Shown: positions 16,595-25,084, counted from the first letter of the stretch. The stretch is DNA of 64,000 bases from Myxococcus xanthus (GCF_006402735.1 NZ_CP017174.1:4715001-4779000); one strand, 5' to 3'. Numbers and translations: made by a program. The notes: generated by a model from the sequence alone, not told the origin.

Positions 16595-18343
16595 TCAGTC
16601 CACCTTCGCCACGCGGCGACGGTCTCCGAGGAACTCCTCCACGCCATGGGCAATCGCCTTGGCGACCTCGGTCTGGTAGACATTGGACTTGAGACGCGCC
16701 TCTTCGTCTGGGTTTGAGAGGAACGACGTCTCCACCAGAATGGCCGGCATCTTCACGCCCAACAACACATAGAAGAGCGCTTCCTTGTGGCCCAGGTCAC
16801 GGATGCCCTTGTACTTGCGGGAGAGATCCCCCACGAGGCTGCGCTGCACGTGGCTGGCGAGCCGCGAGGACTCCTCGGTGTTCGCCTTCGTGGCCAGGTC
16901 GGCCAGGATGAACTGGAGGTCGCTGATGCCCTTCTCCGAGGACGCGTTCTCCCGCGCGGCCAGACGGATGGAGTAGCGGTCCGCCGACGTGTTGAGGGTG
17001 TACGTCTCGATGCCGCGCAGCGTGCGCTTCTCCGCGGCGTTGCAGTGGATGGAGATGAACAGGTCGCCGTGCTCGGCGTTGGCATACTTGGCGCGGTCCT
17101 CCAGGCGGATGAACCGGTCATCGTCGCGGGTGAGCACCACCTCCAGGCCCTTCTCGCGCAGCTCCTCCGCCAGCTTGAGGGAGATGGACAACGCCACGTC
17201 CTTTTCGCGCGTCCCCCCCTTGCCGATGGCGCCCGTGTCGTGGCCGCCGTGGCCGGGGTCGATGACCACGCGCCGCACCTTCAGGCCGAGCTGCTCCGCC
17301 AGCGTCAGCTCCATGCTGCGCGACTGCTTGGCCACGGCCTTCAGCCGGGCCTGCGCCACCTTGTCGTCCACCGGACGGGTGATGGGACGCGGGGGCTCCG
17401 CGGCAGCGGGCTTCGAGGCCATGGCTGCGGCGACGGCCGCGTCCAGGCTGCCTTCGCGCGTGTCCGCCTTCACGGGCGCGCTCGGCTCCTTCTGCGGAAT
17501 CCTGGGCGACGGCTCGCGCGCCATCTTCTCGATGGCGGCCACCAGGCTGGACGCAGGCCGCTCCGCGGGCACCGAGGCCTCCACGGCCGGCTCCGGCTGC
17601 GCGTCCTTGGACGTGTCGGCGGAGGCAACAGCCTTGGACGTGTCGCTGTCGCCCGCGCTGGAGGTATCAGCCGAGGACGTGTCGGTCGAGGTGACGGCCT
17701 TGCTCGACGCGGAGCTCTTGCCGGAATCAGCCACGGTGACCGCCTTGCCAGCGGTGCCCGTCTTGCCCGACGCGGAGGAATCAACCTTGGCCACGACAGG
17801 CGCGGCCTTGCGAGGCGGCGGCGGCGGGGCCTTGGGCGACGGCAGCGAGGCCAGCAACTCCCGCATCTCCCGCGCACGGTCACCCTTGCCGTTGATGGCC
17901 AGCGTCTCCGTCAGGACCTTGCGCGCGGACTCCGGCTGGTCCAGCCGGTGGACGTGAATCTTCGCGAGCGCCAGCGCCCCGTCATCCGACAGCCGGTGCT
18001 TCGGGTAGCCCTCCAGCAACTTGGTGTAGTCGGTGATGGCGGCCTTGAGGTCGTCCTCCACGAAGGAGATGCGGCTCAGTTCCTGGAGCATCTCCGCCGC
18101 GGTGAACAGGGCATCCGGCGCGCGGTCCGACTTCGGGAAGCGAGCGGCCACGGATTCGAAGCGCGTCACCACGTTCAGCCAGTGATGGCGCAGCTTGCGC
18201 CGGGCCGCGTCGTCCTTCAGCGCGTAGTAGACCTTGCGAGCACCCTGGTAGGCCTCCTCGGCCTCGTCTCGCTTGGCGGCCCCCACCGCGCTCGGGACGA
18301 GCAGCAGCAGCACGGGCAGCACGATGACGAGGCGCGAGTGCAT
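16595..18343 (-). CDS. N-acetylmuramoyl-L-alanine amidase (Amidase_3) with N-terminal TPR-like region
   Basis: The 582-residue exported protein has a signal peptide (RLVIVLPVLLLLVPSAVGAA). A helical TPR-like segment follows (about 28-165, SDRAPDALFTAAEMLQEL and similar), then a low-complexity Ser/Thr/Asp/Ala linker (about 175-340) with repeated ADTS-type units. The C-terminal Amidase_3 domain (about 355-575) carries the zinc ligands His365 (DPGHGG), Glu380 (TREKD) and His433 (SIHCNA), and catalytic Glu538 (VETSFLSN). It cleaves the amide bond between MurNAc and the peptide stem, typically during septum splitting. The zinc and catalytic residues are all present. The N-terminal part may localise the enzyme or take the place of an AMIN domain, which is absent. 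The gene is followed by a long gap and seems monocistronic. Confidence 0.92.
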   Translation of the reverse strand: MHSRLVIVLPVLLLLVPSAVGAAKRDEAEEAYQGARKVYYALKDDAARRKLRHHWLNVVTRFESVAARFPKSDRAPDALFTAAEMLQELSRISFVEDDLKAAITDYTKLLEGYPKHRLSDDGALALAKIHVHRLDQPESARKVLTETLAINGKGDRAREMRELLASLPSPKAPPPPPRKAAPVVAKVDSSASGKTGTAGKAVTVADSGKSSASSKAVTSTDTSSADTSSAGDSDTSKAVASADTSKDAQPEPAVEASVPAERPASSLVAAIEKMAREPSPRIPQKEPSAPVKADTREGSLDAAVAAAMASKPAAAEPPRPITRPVDDKVAQARLKAVAKQSRSMELTLAEQLGLKVRRVVIDPGHGGHDTGAIGKGGTREKDVALSISLKLAEELREKGLEVVLTRDDDRFIRLEDRAKYANAEHGDLFISIHCNAAEKRTLRGIETYTLNTSADRYSIRLAARENASSEKGISDLQFILADLATKANTEESSRLASHVQRSLVGDLSRKYKGIRDLGHKEALFYVLLGVKMPAILVETSFLSNPDEEARLKSNVYQTEVAKAIAHGVEEFLGDRRRVAKVD

Positions 18344-18428
18344 GGGGTTCCTCCGGGTAGGTGCGAGCTACAGGCGTGTGTCACACAGCCCCACCCCCCC
18401 GGCAAATTTTCGGCCCCCACCATCTGTG

Positions 18429-19193
18429 TCAGCGCAGCCACCCCAGCACGCCCGCGAGGTCCTGGTCGATGACGCGCGCCCACCCAGGCTGCCGGGGCAC
18501 CACCGCCGCCAGCACCTTCTCCCCGTTTCGCACGGGCGCTCGCCCCGGCCGGACCCGCGCGCGAACCGCGTGTTTCACGTCCTGCCGGAAATAGTGGGCC
18601 GGAAAGGACACCTCGCCCCGAGTCTCCGGCAGGGGCCCGTCCGGCGTCAGCCACACCAGCGCGCCCAGCCGCAGTGGCTCCACCTCGGAGCGCCACAGCC
18701 GCCGCATCTCCCACGCGAAGTACCCCACGGCCACGAGCACGCCCAGGCCGATGCCCCAGGGGAGCAGCCCCACGCGCAGCGCCCGGGAGCGAGCGAAGCC
18801 AGCCTCGCGCGGCCGGTCCGGCGTGGCGGGGTCCACCAGCAGCGTCACCCGGGCGCCCCGCCCCAGGCCCTCGGCGTACTCGGCGAAGGTCCGGATGCCG
18901 GACACGGAGTGCTCCGCCTCCGCGAAGGTGTAGAGCACCTCCAGGGCGGCTTCCCCGCCATCCCGGGCGTCCGCGGGCGGCAGGCGGGAGGCCACCACCA
19001 GCCCCTCCACTTCCTCCGCACGGGCGGCGAAGCCCTGCTCCTCAACGAAGTAGCGTCCGGCCCAGCCGGCACCGGTGCCCAGGACCGCTACCGCCACCAA
19101 TCCCAGGAGGACGCCTCGCACCACGCGCCCCACGGCGCCGGGCACCTGCGTCAGTCGGACCTTTCGGGGGGCATGCGGAATGGCCAGCTGCAT
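18429..19193 (-). CDS. DUF3592-type membrane protein
   Basis: The 254-residue protein has two strong hydrophobic segments (about residues 20-45 and 145-170) on either side of a soluble domain containing ARVTLLVDPATPDRPREAGF. That last stretch matches the pattern of DUF3592 proteins, whose function is unknown. The C-terminal part reads as a cytoplasmic or periplasmic beta-rich domain (GEVSFPAHYFRQDVKHAVRARVRPGRAPVRNGEKVLAAV). The start is uncertain: ATG 19193 is used, with an alternative 48 bp upstream. It lies 49 bp after a DUF3616 gene on the same strand, so the two could be co-transcribed. Confidence 0.65.
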   Translation of the reverse strand: MQLAIPHAPRKVRLTQVPGAVGRVVRGVLLGLVAVAVLGTGAGWAGRYFVEEQGFAARAEEVEGLVVASRLPPADARDGGEAALEVLYTFAEAEHSVSGIRTFAEYAEGLGRGARVTLLVDPATPDRPREAGFARSRALRVGLLPWGIGLGVLVAVGYFAWEMRRLWRSEVEPLRLGALVWLTPDGPLPETRGEVSFPAHYFRQDVKHAVRARVRPGRAPVRNGEKVLAAVVPRQPGWARVIDQDLAGVLGWLR

Positions 19194-19242
19194 ATGGCCG
19201 CGCAGCCTACCCCAAGCGCGGCGGACGGACGCACACGCCACC

Positions 19243-20268
19243 TCACGGCGACTCCGACAGCCGAACCCAGACGCCCCGGAAGCGCTTGCGCGCCGCGTCC
19301 TTCAGTCGCTTGCACTCGACGCCGTCCACCAGCGCGGTGCCGTCGTCGCTGAGCAGCAGGATCTCCTCGGCGTCCTCCGGCGTGAAGAAGGCCTCCGGGT
19401 TCAGGCCCGCCAGGTCCACCGATTCCACGGCGACCGGAGCATCCTCACCGCCGCGCCAGGTGAACAGGCGCGAGGTGCCCTCTCCCGCCGTGCCACCGCT
19501 GATGATGAGGTAGCGGCCTCGCCACCAGGACAGCGAACGGATGCCCAGGCCGCCCAGGTCCAGTTGCACGGGCTCGCCCAGCTGGGCCCGTGCGCCCTCC
19601 TCCTCTACCAACGACACCGGATTGAGCAGCGGTACCAGCAGCGCCTTGCCGTCGGGCACGGGGCTGCGGAAGCCCACGAGGATGGAGCGCCCATCCGGCA
19701 TGGCCGTCATGCCCTCGATGTTGAGCCCGCCCGGGGCCTTGGGCGCCTTCGTCTCCGCCCCGTCCAGCCCGAAGCGCGCCAGCTGCGGCGCCGCGAGCAT
19801 GTCATCCAGGAGCTGCGTGTACGGCCGCCCCACCAAGCGGGGCACCGCGTCCGTCTCCTCAGTGGCGAAGAAGCGCAGCCGGCTGGGCGCCTTCTTCCCG
19901 GAGCTGCTGCGGCCGTGGGATGTCAGCCAGAAGGACAGCGAGCCCAGCCCGGTGGCCGCCTCGATGTCCGCCTCCGGGGCCTTCTTCTTCGCCGCGGGCA
20001 GCTCCAGGTGCGGGGACAGGTCCACGCTCTGCACCGGCGGACCGCCCCGGCGCGCGTCATAGACACGGAGGATGTTGTCCTCGTCGTCGCCCACGACGAA
20101 CAGGTCGCCGCCGAGCGACACCGCGCCGGAGGCGTCACACATGCCCTCGAAGCGCAGCACCTCGCGGCCATCCATGGACGCGGCGGCTACGGCGTCGGGC
20201 CGTTCCCCCACGCTGTGCGCCGAACACCCCCAGACCAGGACTCCCATGCAGACAGGCAGCAGCCTCAT
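19243..20268 (-). CDS. DUF3616-type lipoprotein
   Basis: The 341-residue protein has a lipoprotein signal (LLPVCMGVLVWGC, lipobox VWGC). A beta-propeller-like domain follows, containing DASGAVSLGGDLFVVGDDEDNILRVY, GGLNIEGMTAMPDGRSILVGFRSP and NPEAFFTPEDAEEILLLSDDG, which match the DUF3616 pattern. The function of the family is unknown; the repeated acidic loops may bind metal or sugar. The ATG at 20268 follows AGAGTGGGGCC, a usable ribosome-binding site. It was chosen because it begins the signal peptide; the frame is open 23 codons further. The product is probably anchored in the periplasm or on the outer membrane. Confidence 0.72.
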   Translation of the reverse strand: MRLLPVCMGVLVWGCSAHSVGERPDAVAAASMDGREVLRFEGMCDASGAVSLGGDLFVVGDDEDNILRVYDARRGGPPVQSVDLSPHLELPAAKKKAPEADIEAATGLGSLSFWLTSHGRSSSGKKAPSRLRFFATEETDAVPRLVGRPYTQLLDDMLAAPQLARFGLDGAETKAPKAPGGLNIEGMTAMPDGRSILVGFRSPVPDGKALLVPLLNPVSLVEEEGARAQLGEPVQLDLGGLGIRSLSWWRGRYLIISGGTAGEGTSRLFTWRGGEDAPVAVESVDLAGLNPEAFFTPEDAEEILLLSDDGTALVDGVECKRLKDAARKRFRGVWVRLSESP

Positions 20269-20406
20269 GGCCCCACTCTTGGCCACGGTCAGCGCATGCG
20301 GGGAGTGGCGTGACGCCGACTGTGCGCTGGGCGACATCAGGACTGTGGGACCGGCACGAGCTCCCGTGCCGGCCTCGGAGGTGGTGCCCGCTCACCGGTC
20401 AGGAAC

Positions 20407-20610
20407 CTACTCGCACTGCCAGGCGCCATCGATGCAGCGACAGACGGACCACTCGCAGTCATTGGGGATGTAGCAGCGGCGGTTGACGGTGGTCGAACAG
20501 GCCTTGCCCGCGACGTTCTGACACCAGTTCGAGGACGGGCCCGGCTCGCACAGGCTCTGCTCTTGCGTCCCGGCACTCCCGGCGCCTGATTCAGATGCAT
20601 TTCGCAGCAT
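20407..20610 (-). CDS. Small cysteine-rich protein
   Basis: The 67-residue product has eight cysteines, all in its last 45 residues (spaced as in SLCEPG, NWCQN, KACST, RRCYIPNDCEW, VCRCIDGAWQCE). This suggests four disulfides in a small extracytoplasmic or metal-binding domain. There is no clear signal peptide. AAGGAACC lies 9 bp before the ATG at 20610, good support for translation. A perfect 11-bp-arm hairpin ends five bases before the AAGGAA, so initiation may be controlled. The family was not recognised. It is followed by the DUF3616 gene and preceded by a glycine-rich gene on the same strand. Confidence 0.65.
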   Translation of the reverse strand: MLRNASESGAGSAGTQEQSLCEPGPSSNWCQNVAGKACSTTVNRRCYIPNDCEWSVCRCIDGAWQCE

Positions 20611-20624
20611 CTTCAAGGTTCCTT

Positions 20625-20650
20625 TCGCTCAGGCATTTCTGCCTGAGCGA
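20625..20650 (-). promoter_or_regulatory. Perfect hairpin next to the ribosome-binding site of the Cys-rich gene
   Basis: TCGCTCAGGCA and TGCCTGAGCGA form perfect 11-bp arms around a 4-nt loop. On the minus-strand transcript the 3' arm runs directly into AAAGGAACC, the ribosome-binding site of the Cys-rich gene. No U-run follows, so a plain terminator is less likely. It could be an RNA switch, an RNA-stability hairpin or a dyad operator. Confidence 0.6.
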
Positions 20651-20699
20651 CCTTGCAGGAAATCCTCGGCCAATGTGTTGCCAGCACCGCCCTGTGCCT

Positions 20700-20885
20700 T
20701 CACTTCTTGGGAGGGTTGTTTCCGCGACCTCCGCCAGAGGGGCGCCCGGTCGTGCTCGGAGCATTGGGCGGCCTGCCATTACCAGCGCCGCCTCCGCCCT
20801 TGCCCGAACCTCCGCCCCCCTGCCCTCCACCATTGCCCTTGCCACCACCGGACCCCTGACCGCCGCTTCCGTTGCCTTTGCCCAT
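20700..20885 (-). CDS. Small glycine-rich protein
   Basis: The 61-residue product is about half glycine, with Lys, Asn, Ser and Gln in between (GKGNGSGGQGSGGGKG), and ends in a basic Pro-rich tail (GRGNNPPKK). A strong AAGGAGG lies 4 bp before the ATG at 20885; a second ATG immediately upstream is too close to it. The strong Shine-Dalgarno sequence is the main reason to believe the gene. The composition suggests an intrinsically disordered protein; no family was recognised and the function is unknown. The stop is followed by 50 bp and then the hairpin of the next small gene. Confidence 0.55.
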   Translation of the reverse strand: MGKGNGSGGQGSGGGKGNGGGQGGGGSGKGGGGAGNGRPPNAPSTTGRPSGGGRGNNPPKK

Positions 20886-21016
20886 CATGCCTCCTTGGTG
20901 AGGAAACACGCAGACGAGACACCATCCCCTGACATGATGGAAAGGCCCCGCCCGCCCCGACGTGCAATTGCAGACATCGAGCGCGCTCGTTCATTCAGAG
21001 CCTGCCCCGTCGCCGC

Positions 21017-21256
21017 TCAACGCAGGAAGCGAGAGAGCACCGCGAAGTCGCCCGGTGGATGGCGAACAGCGAGCCCCACATCTGGGAGAGCAGTGCACTG
21101 TCGGCTTGCCCACCTCGCCTGCGCTCGCGCTCTCGAGGTGATCTGCACCATCGGCTTCCCCCGAAGCGCCTGCGTCACGTCGTCGGGTCGCAGCAATGGG
21201 TCGCTGACGTCGTAGTCATTCACATCCACCACCACCTCCTCCTCCGCGGTGGCCAC
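21017..21256 (-). CDS. Small acidic hypothetical protein
   Basis: The 79-residue frame opens with ATAEEEVVVDVNDYDVSDPLLRPDDVTQAL, an acidic, valine-rich stretch with GC-biased third positions typical of this genome. The later half (from about residue 42) is more basic and has weaker codon bias, so the original gene may have been shorter or its 3' end altered. GTG 21256 is preceded by AAAGGAGG, a strong ribosome-binding site. No family was recognised. It is the first of three tiny minus-strand genes. Confidence 0.45.
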   Translation of the reverse strand: MATAEEEVVVDVNDYDVSDPLLRPDDVTQALRGKPMVQITSRARAQARWASRQCTALPDVGLAVRHPPGDFAVLSRFLR

Positions 21257-21491
21257 CGCCTCCTTTCCGGCGGGGGAGCTGTCCGCGAGCCACGCCCGAC
21301 AAGCCCAGCCCTTGATGCAAGACGAAGCGGCGCGCGCCGGGCTGGGGCCAGGAAGTTCGCCCCCCTTTGATGTGAAGGTTCCGCGTCGGAAAGTGGACGC
21401 GGTGGAATGGGCGCGCTTCCAGCGACCAGCGGGGTGAGCAACCGTCAGGCGCCCTTCCCTGCCGAAGAGAATCCATCAACGAGGACCACCG

Positions 21492-22049
21492 ATGAAGAGT
21501 GAGCGCCAGAAGATGCTGGACGGAGAGCTTTACGATCCGTTTGACGCGGAGTTGGTGGCGGCACGTGTTCGTGCGCGGGACCTCTGCCAGACGCTCAACG
21601 CCACCCGTGAAGGTGAGCAGGAGGAGCGGAGGCGCATTCTTCGCGAACTGGTCGGCGCGGGTGGCGAGACGGTGTGGATGCAGCCGCCCTTTTTCTGTGA
21701 CTACGGCACGAACATCGAGTTGGGCGAGCGGGTGTTCTTCAACTTCAACTGCGTCGTGCTGGACGTGTGCAAGGTCCAGATCGGCGACTACACGCTCTTC
21801 GGACCTGGGGTGCAGATCTACACGCCCATGCACCCGTTCAACGCGGAGCTGCGGCGGAAGGAGGAGTTCGGCAAGCCCGTCACCATCGGTTCGGATGTCT
21901 GGGTGGGCGGTGGGGCCATCATCCTCCCTGGCGTACGAATCGGCTCACGCGCCGTCATTGGCGCCGGCAGCGTCGTGACCCGGGACGTGCCTGACGGGGT
22001 CTTCGCCGCCGGGAACCCGTGTCGTGTCATCCGCGAGATTACGGAGTAG
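21492..22049 (+). CDS. Maltose O-acetyltransferase-like sugar acetyltransferase
   Basis: The 185-residue protein matches the Maa/NodL/LacA type. An N-terminal helical Mac domain (KSERQKMLDGELYDPFDAEL) is followed by a left-handed beta-helix of hexapeptide repeats (for example GSDVWVGGGAIILPGVRIGSRAVIGAGSVV). The catalytic His114 lies in YTPMHPFN. Enzymes of this group transfer acetyl from acetyl-CoA to the 6-hydroxyl of glucose, maltose or related sugars in the cytoplasm. The ATG at 21492 follows AACGAGGACC. A strong hairpin after the stop separates it from the next gene. Confidence 0.92.
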   Translation: MKSERQKMLDGELYDPFDAELVAARVRARDLCQTLNATREGEQEERRRILRELVGAGGETVWMQPPFFCDYGTNIELGERVFFNFNCVVLDVCKVQIGDYTLFGPGVQIYTPMHPFNAELRRKEEFGKPVTIGSDVWVGGGAIILPGVRIGSRAVIGAGSVVTRDVPDGVFAAGNPCRVIREITE

Positions 22050-22063
22050 CCGTCCCCCAGTCC

Positions 22064-22095
22064 GCGCGGGGCCTTTCGCCCGGGAGGCCCCGCGC
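22064..22095 (+). terminator. Hairpin terminator after the sugar acetyltransferase gene
   Basis: Perfect 10-bp arms GCGCGGGGCC / GGCCCCGCGC enclose a 12-nt loop and are followed by TTG, 15 bp after the stop codon. This is a likely terminator between the acetyltransferase and the DUF998 gene. Confidence 0.65.
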
Positions 22096-22109
22096 TTGAT
22101 CGCAGGAGA

Positions 22110-22703
22110 ATGAGCCTCTGGGTCCTCGTCGCGGCGATTGTTGCCGGGTTGCTGGCCGCCGTCCCTCCATGGTGGTTCGCGCGGCGGCGTCCCGGCTACA
22201 GCCACTTCAGGAACACCATCAGCGAGCTCGGGGAGACCGGGGCCCCCGATGCGGCCCGAGTCGCCTGGCTCGCCTTCGCACCCCTGGGCCTCGCGGTCTG
22301 GGGCTTCGCGGCGTTGCTTGGAGGGCGACTGCCGGACGACGCCGGAACCGGCCTCGTGCTGCTTTCGATGCTGGGCGTGAGCTACGTCGGCGCCGCGGTG
22401 TTCCCGTGTGACGCTGGAGCACCGTTCTGGGGGACGTGGCGGAACCAGATGCACAACCTCGTCGCCACCATCGGCTACTTCGGCGCGGGAGCTGGGTTGA
22501 TTGAGCTCGGGCGCACCTTCGAGGACCTGGCGACGCTGTCCACCCTTGCGCGGGTCACGTCGATGCTGGGTAAGGGCGTCCTCGCCGGAATCTTCGTGCT
22601 GTCGTTCGAGTCGCCTGTGCGCGGACTCACCCAGCGCCTCATCGAAGCGGCGGTGTTCGGCTGGATGGTGCTGGTGGGCGTGTGGTTGGTGTTGGGGCCG
22701 TGA
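22110..22703 (+). CDS. DUF998 family membrane protein
   Basis: The 197-residue protein has six predicted transmembrane helices. The DUF998 hallmarks are YSHFRNTISELGETGAPDA after the first helix and VFPCDAGAPFWGTWRNQMHNLVA in the middle. The function of the family is unknown. CAGGAGA lies directly before the ATG at 22110. A terminator-like hairpin lies just upstream, so it may have its own promoter. It resembles a standalone inner-membrane protein with no visible partner. Confidence 0.8.
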   Translation: MSLWVLVAAIVAGLLAAVPPWWFARRRPGYSHFRNTISELGETGAPDAARVAWLAFAPLGLAVWGFAALLGGRLPDDAGTGLVLLSMLGVSYVGAAVFPCDAGAPFWGTWRNQMHNLVATIGYFGAGAGLIELGRTFEDLATLSTLARVTSMLGKGVLAGIFVLSFESPVRGLTQRLIEAAVFGWMVLVGVWLVLGP

Positions 22704-22781
22704 TCCAGGCAATGGGGCCCCTGCCGCGGCAGGGAACGACCGAACGGAGAGGGCCACACAGTCCTCTCCGTGCAGCCAAGG

Positions 22782-22910
22782 TCACGGGAACTCGGGCGGG
22801 CAGTGAATCGCGCACTCGCCCGGGATGATGGGGCGGCAAGTGTGCATGCCAGCGTTCAGGCACTGGGCATTGTGACGGTCCGCACAACGACGAACGCCTC
22901 CCGCGAGCAA
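22782..22910 (-). other. Possible very small Cys-rich reading frame
   Basis: A minus-strand frame ending at 22782 reads CADRHNAQCLNAGMHTC then RPIIPGECAIHCPPEFP: five cysteines in 34 residues, a pattern unlikely by chance in noncoding DNA. The start is unclear (TTG 22910 is the nearest candidate and has only a weak purine stretch). It lies directly downstream of the amidohydrolase. This may be a small secreted peptide gene or the end of a decayed one. Confidence 0.3.
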
Positions 22911-22950
22911 ACCCCGCAGGAGGCGTCTGGACCGAGCGCCCGAAGGCCAA

Positions 22951-24957
22951 TCAGTGACGGCTGCTGGTGGCCCGCCCGTTGATGTACGTCTGGATCACCG
23001 GAATCTGGCTGATCTTCGTGGGGTCGCCGCCCTTGGCCGGATCGAAATCGAGCGGGTTGGCGCCCAGCACGACGAAGTCCGCCACCTTGCCGGGCTCGAT
23101 GCTGCCCAGCAACGTGTCGAGCTCATGGTGGCGGGCCGGCACCACCGTGATGGCGCGCAGCGCCTCCTCGACGGTCGCCGCGTGCTTGGCGCCCAGCACG
23201 TACTCCCTCGTGAAGTCCGGATAGGACCAGGTGCGCCGCGTGACGGCCTGCTCCACGAACCAGAGGGGACGCGTCGGGGTCACCATCGAATCGCTGTGGA
23301 ACGAGAAGGGAATCTCATTCTCACGGTCATAGGCGATGGGGTCGATTTCGTTCGCGGTCTCCTGCCCCAGCATCCCCACGAACGCGTGACCCCAGTACGC
23401 CACGTGCCCGATGAGGTGCGTCACCTGGACGTCGAGCGCGGGCACCGACTTCTTGTCCAGGGTGCCCGCTCCCTTGCGCAGGTCACCAATGCGCTTGGAG
23501 AGCGCGGGCTGGCCCACCGTGTTGTGGATGAGGAGGACCCGGTGGGGGTTCTCCTTCCCCTGCTGGAGCTGCGACAACGCATCCAGCGCCCAGGTGTTCG
23601 CCCCGTTGCCGTTGGCGTGGAGATTGAACCGCCACGTCCCCTGATTCCAGAGCGGGCTCAACTGGTCCACGATGGCCTGCGCGTTGTCGTAGTCCGCCCG
23701 GCCCTCGCCTTCACCCGAGCAGTGCCCACCCTCCAGGTAGTGATACGGCGAATCAAGCTTCGCGGTGCAGCCCTGCGTCGAGCCATCGACCCAGATCTTG
23801 ATGCCGCCAGCGCCCAGCCACTTCGGCAGCGCACAGTCATTGCCCGCCTTCGGCTCACAGGCGGGCGCCGTCGGCTGGAGATTCGCACCCGACGCGGCCT
23901 CCGCGACCACGACGCCCGTGATTCGGAAGGGGAACCCGGGCAGCTCGGTGAACCGCTTCACGGCGTTGACCTGCGCCACGCTCTGGAGACCACCATCCGC
24001 GATGGTGGTGACGCCCGCGTCACGCAGCGCCAGGATGGCGCGATCGATCTCCGCGCCGCCCTGCTCCGCGAGCTTGACCGGATCGGAGTGCATCAGCGCC
24101 AGGGGCAGGTTCTGCTGCATCGCCTTCATGAACGGCGCGTAGCCGGACGACTCCCGCAGCAGGCCCGTGAAGTTTCCAGACGCATCCGTGGCCCACTCGC
24201 CCCCGCCCTGACCAACGGAGTCGGGCGGCTTGCAGCCCTTGACGACTCCGTTCGGACAGACGGCCTCGAAGGCCTTCTGGTTCACGTAGGCCAGGTGGCC
24301 CGACTGGTCCAGGATGAGCACCGGCCGGTCCTTGGTCACGCATGCGTCGAGGTAGAACTTCGGCTGCGCCATGAAGGTCGAAGGGCCGCCCTTCCCGCAC
24401 CCCGTCGAGTTGTCGAACGTCTGCCTCGACGGATCCAGGTTCATGCCCAGGACGAAGACGTCGCTCCCGATGGCACTCGAATCCTCCACCTTCATCGAGG
24501 AGAGCGCGCGCAGCACCTCGCTGCGGGACTTGCAGTCCACGGACGGGTCCACCCGGTACGGAGGCGGCAAACAGGGCGCCAGGTCATGCGAGCCCAACAC
24601 ACTCTGGATGAGCGTGGGCAGGAAGTGCATGTGCGGGTCGAAGAAGCCCGGCATCAGCACTTGTCCGGGCGCGAGCTGGACCACCTCCACCGACGTGGAC
24701 AGCCCCTGCTGGAGATCGAACGCCTTGCCGACCTTCAGGATCTGTCCCCGGTCATCCACCAGGACGGCCTCGGCGACGGTCCCCTTGTCGTCCATGGTGA
24801 GGACCTTCCCCAGGAACAAGGTGGAGCCAGGCCTGGCGGGGCCGCGCTCGACGGGCGCCGCACAGGACGACAGGAAAGCGAGTGCGGCCCCAAGCACGGA
24901 GTAGCGAGGGAATGCACGGGGAAGACATGAGACATCTCGACGCAGAGGTCCAGACAT
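22951..24957 (-). CDS. Amidohydrolase (YtcJ/Amidohydro_3-like) lipoprotein
   Basis: The 668-residue protein has a lipoprotein signal (YSVLGAALAFLSSC, lipobox LSSC). A composite amidohydrolase follows: LFLGKVLTMDDKGTVAEAVLVDDRGQI is the beta-sandwich, and GFFDPHMHFLPT carries the metal-binding HxH. The C-terminal part has HELDTLLGSIEPGKVADFVVLGANP. The closest pattern is the YtcJ-like metal-dependent hydrolases; the substrate is unknown and export to the envelope is unusual for a classic amidase. AAGGAAC lies 7 bp before ATG 24957, which also starts the signal peptide. A TATATT-like -10 element (24984-24989) and three spaced boxes lie upstream, suggesting dedicated regulation. Confidence 0.85.
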   Translation of the reverse strand: MSGPLRRDVSCLPRAFPRYSVLGAALAFLSSCAAPVERGPARPGSTLFLGKVLTMDDKGTVAEAVLVDDRGQILKVGKAFDLQQGLSTSVEVVQLAPGQVLMPGFFDPHMHFLPTLIQSVLGSHDLAPCLPPPYRVDPSVDCKSRSEVLRALSSMKVEDSSAIGSDVFVLGMNLDPSRQTFDNSTGCGKGGPSTFMAQPKFYLDACVTKDRPVLILDQSGHLAYVNQKAFEAVCPNGVVKGCKPPDSVGQGGGEWATDASGNFTGLLRESSGYAPFMKAMQQNLPLALMHSDPVKLAEQGGAEIDRAILALRDAGVTTIADGGLQSVAQVNAVKRFTELPGFPFRITGVVVAEAASGANLQPTAPACEPKAGNDCALPKWLGAGGIKIWVDGSTQGCTAKLDSPYHYLEGGHCSGEGEGRADYDNAQAIVDQLSPLWNQGTWRFNLHANGNGANTWALDALSQLQQGKENPHRVLLIHNTVGQPALSKRIGDLRKGAGTLDKKSVPALDVQVTHLIGHVAYWGHAFVGMLGQETANEIDPIAYDRENEIPFSFHSDSMVTPTRPLWFVEQAVTRRTWSYPDFTREYVLGAKHAATVEEALRAITVVPARHHELDTLLGSIEPGKVADFVVLGANPLDFDPAKGGDPTKISQIPVIQTYINGRATSSRH

Positions 24958-25034
24958 AGAGTTCCTTTTCAAGGGGTGCGACAATATACACAGCAGCCCC
25001 ATTAAATCCATACACCACAAAGACAGTAAATTCA

Positions 25035-25084
25035 GACACGTCAAAATCTCATTCGACACGTCAACACGGCTCCTGACACGTCAA
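25035..25084 (-). promoter_or_regulatory. Three GACACGTCAA boxes at exact 20-bp spacing
   Basis: GACACGTCAA occurs at 25035-25044, 25055-25064 and 25075-25084, identical and exactly 20 bp apart (about two helical turns). An inverted copy, TTGACGTGTC, lies at 25148-25157. Read toward the amidohydrolase gene the boxes are TTGACGTGTC, ending 78 bp before its start codon. Same-face spacing suggests cooperative binding of a regulator. They lie in a 449-bp gap (24958-25406) in which no gene was seen. Confidence 0.75.

Noticed and set aside
21249..21437. Small plus-strand frame (about 62 codons) ending in DVKVPRRKVDAVEWARFQ
   Set aside because: Its start overlaps a better supported minus-strand start, it lacks a ribosome-binding site, and no family was recognised; it could be a gene remnant but cannot be supported.
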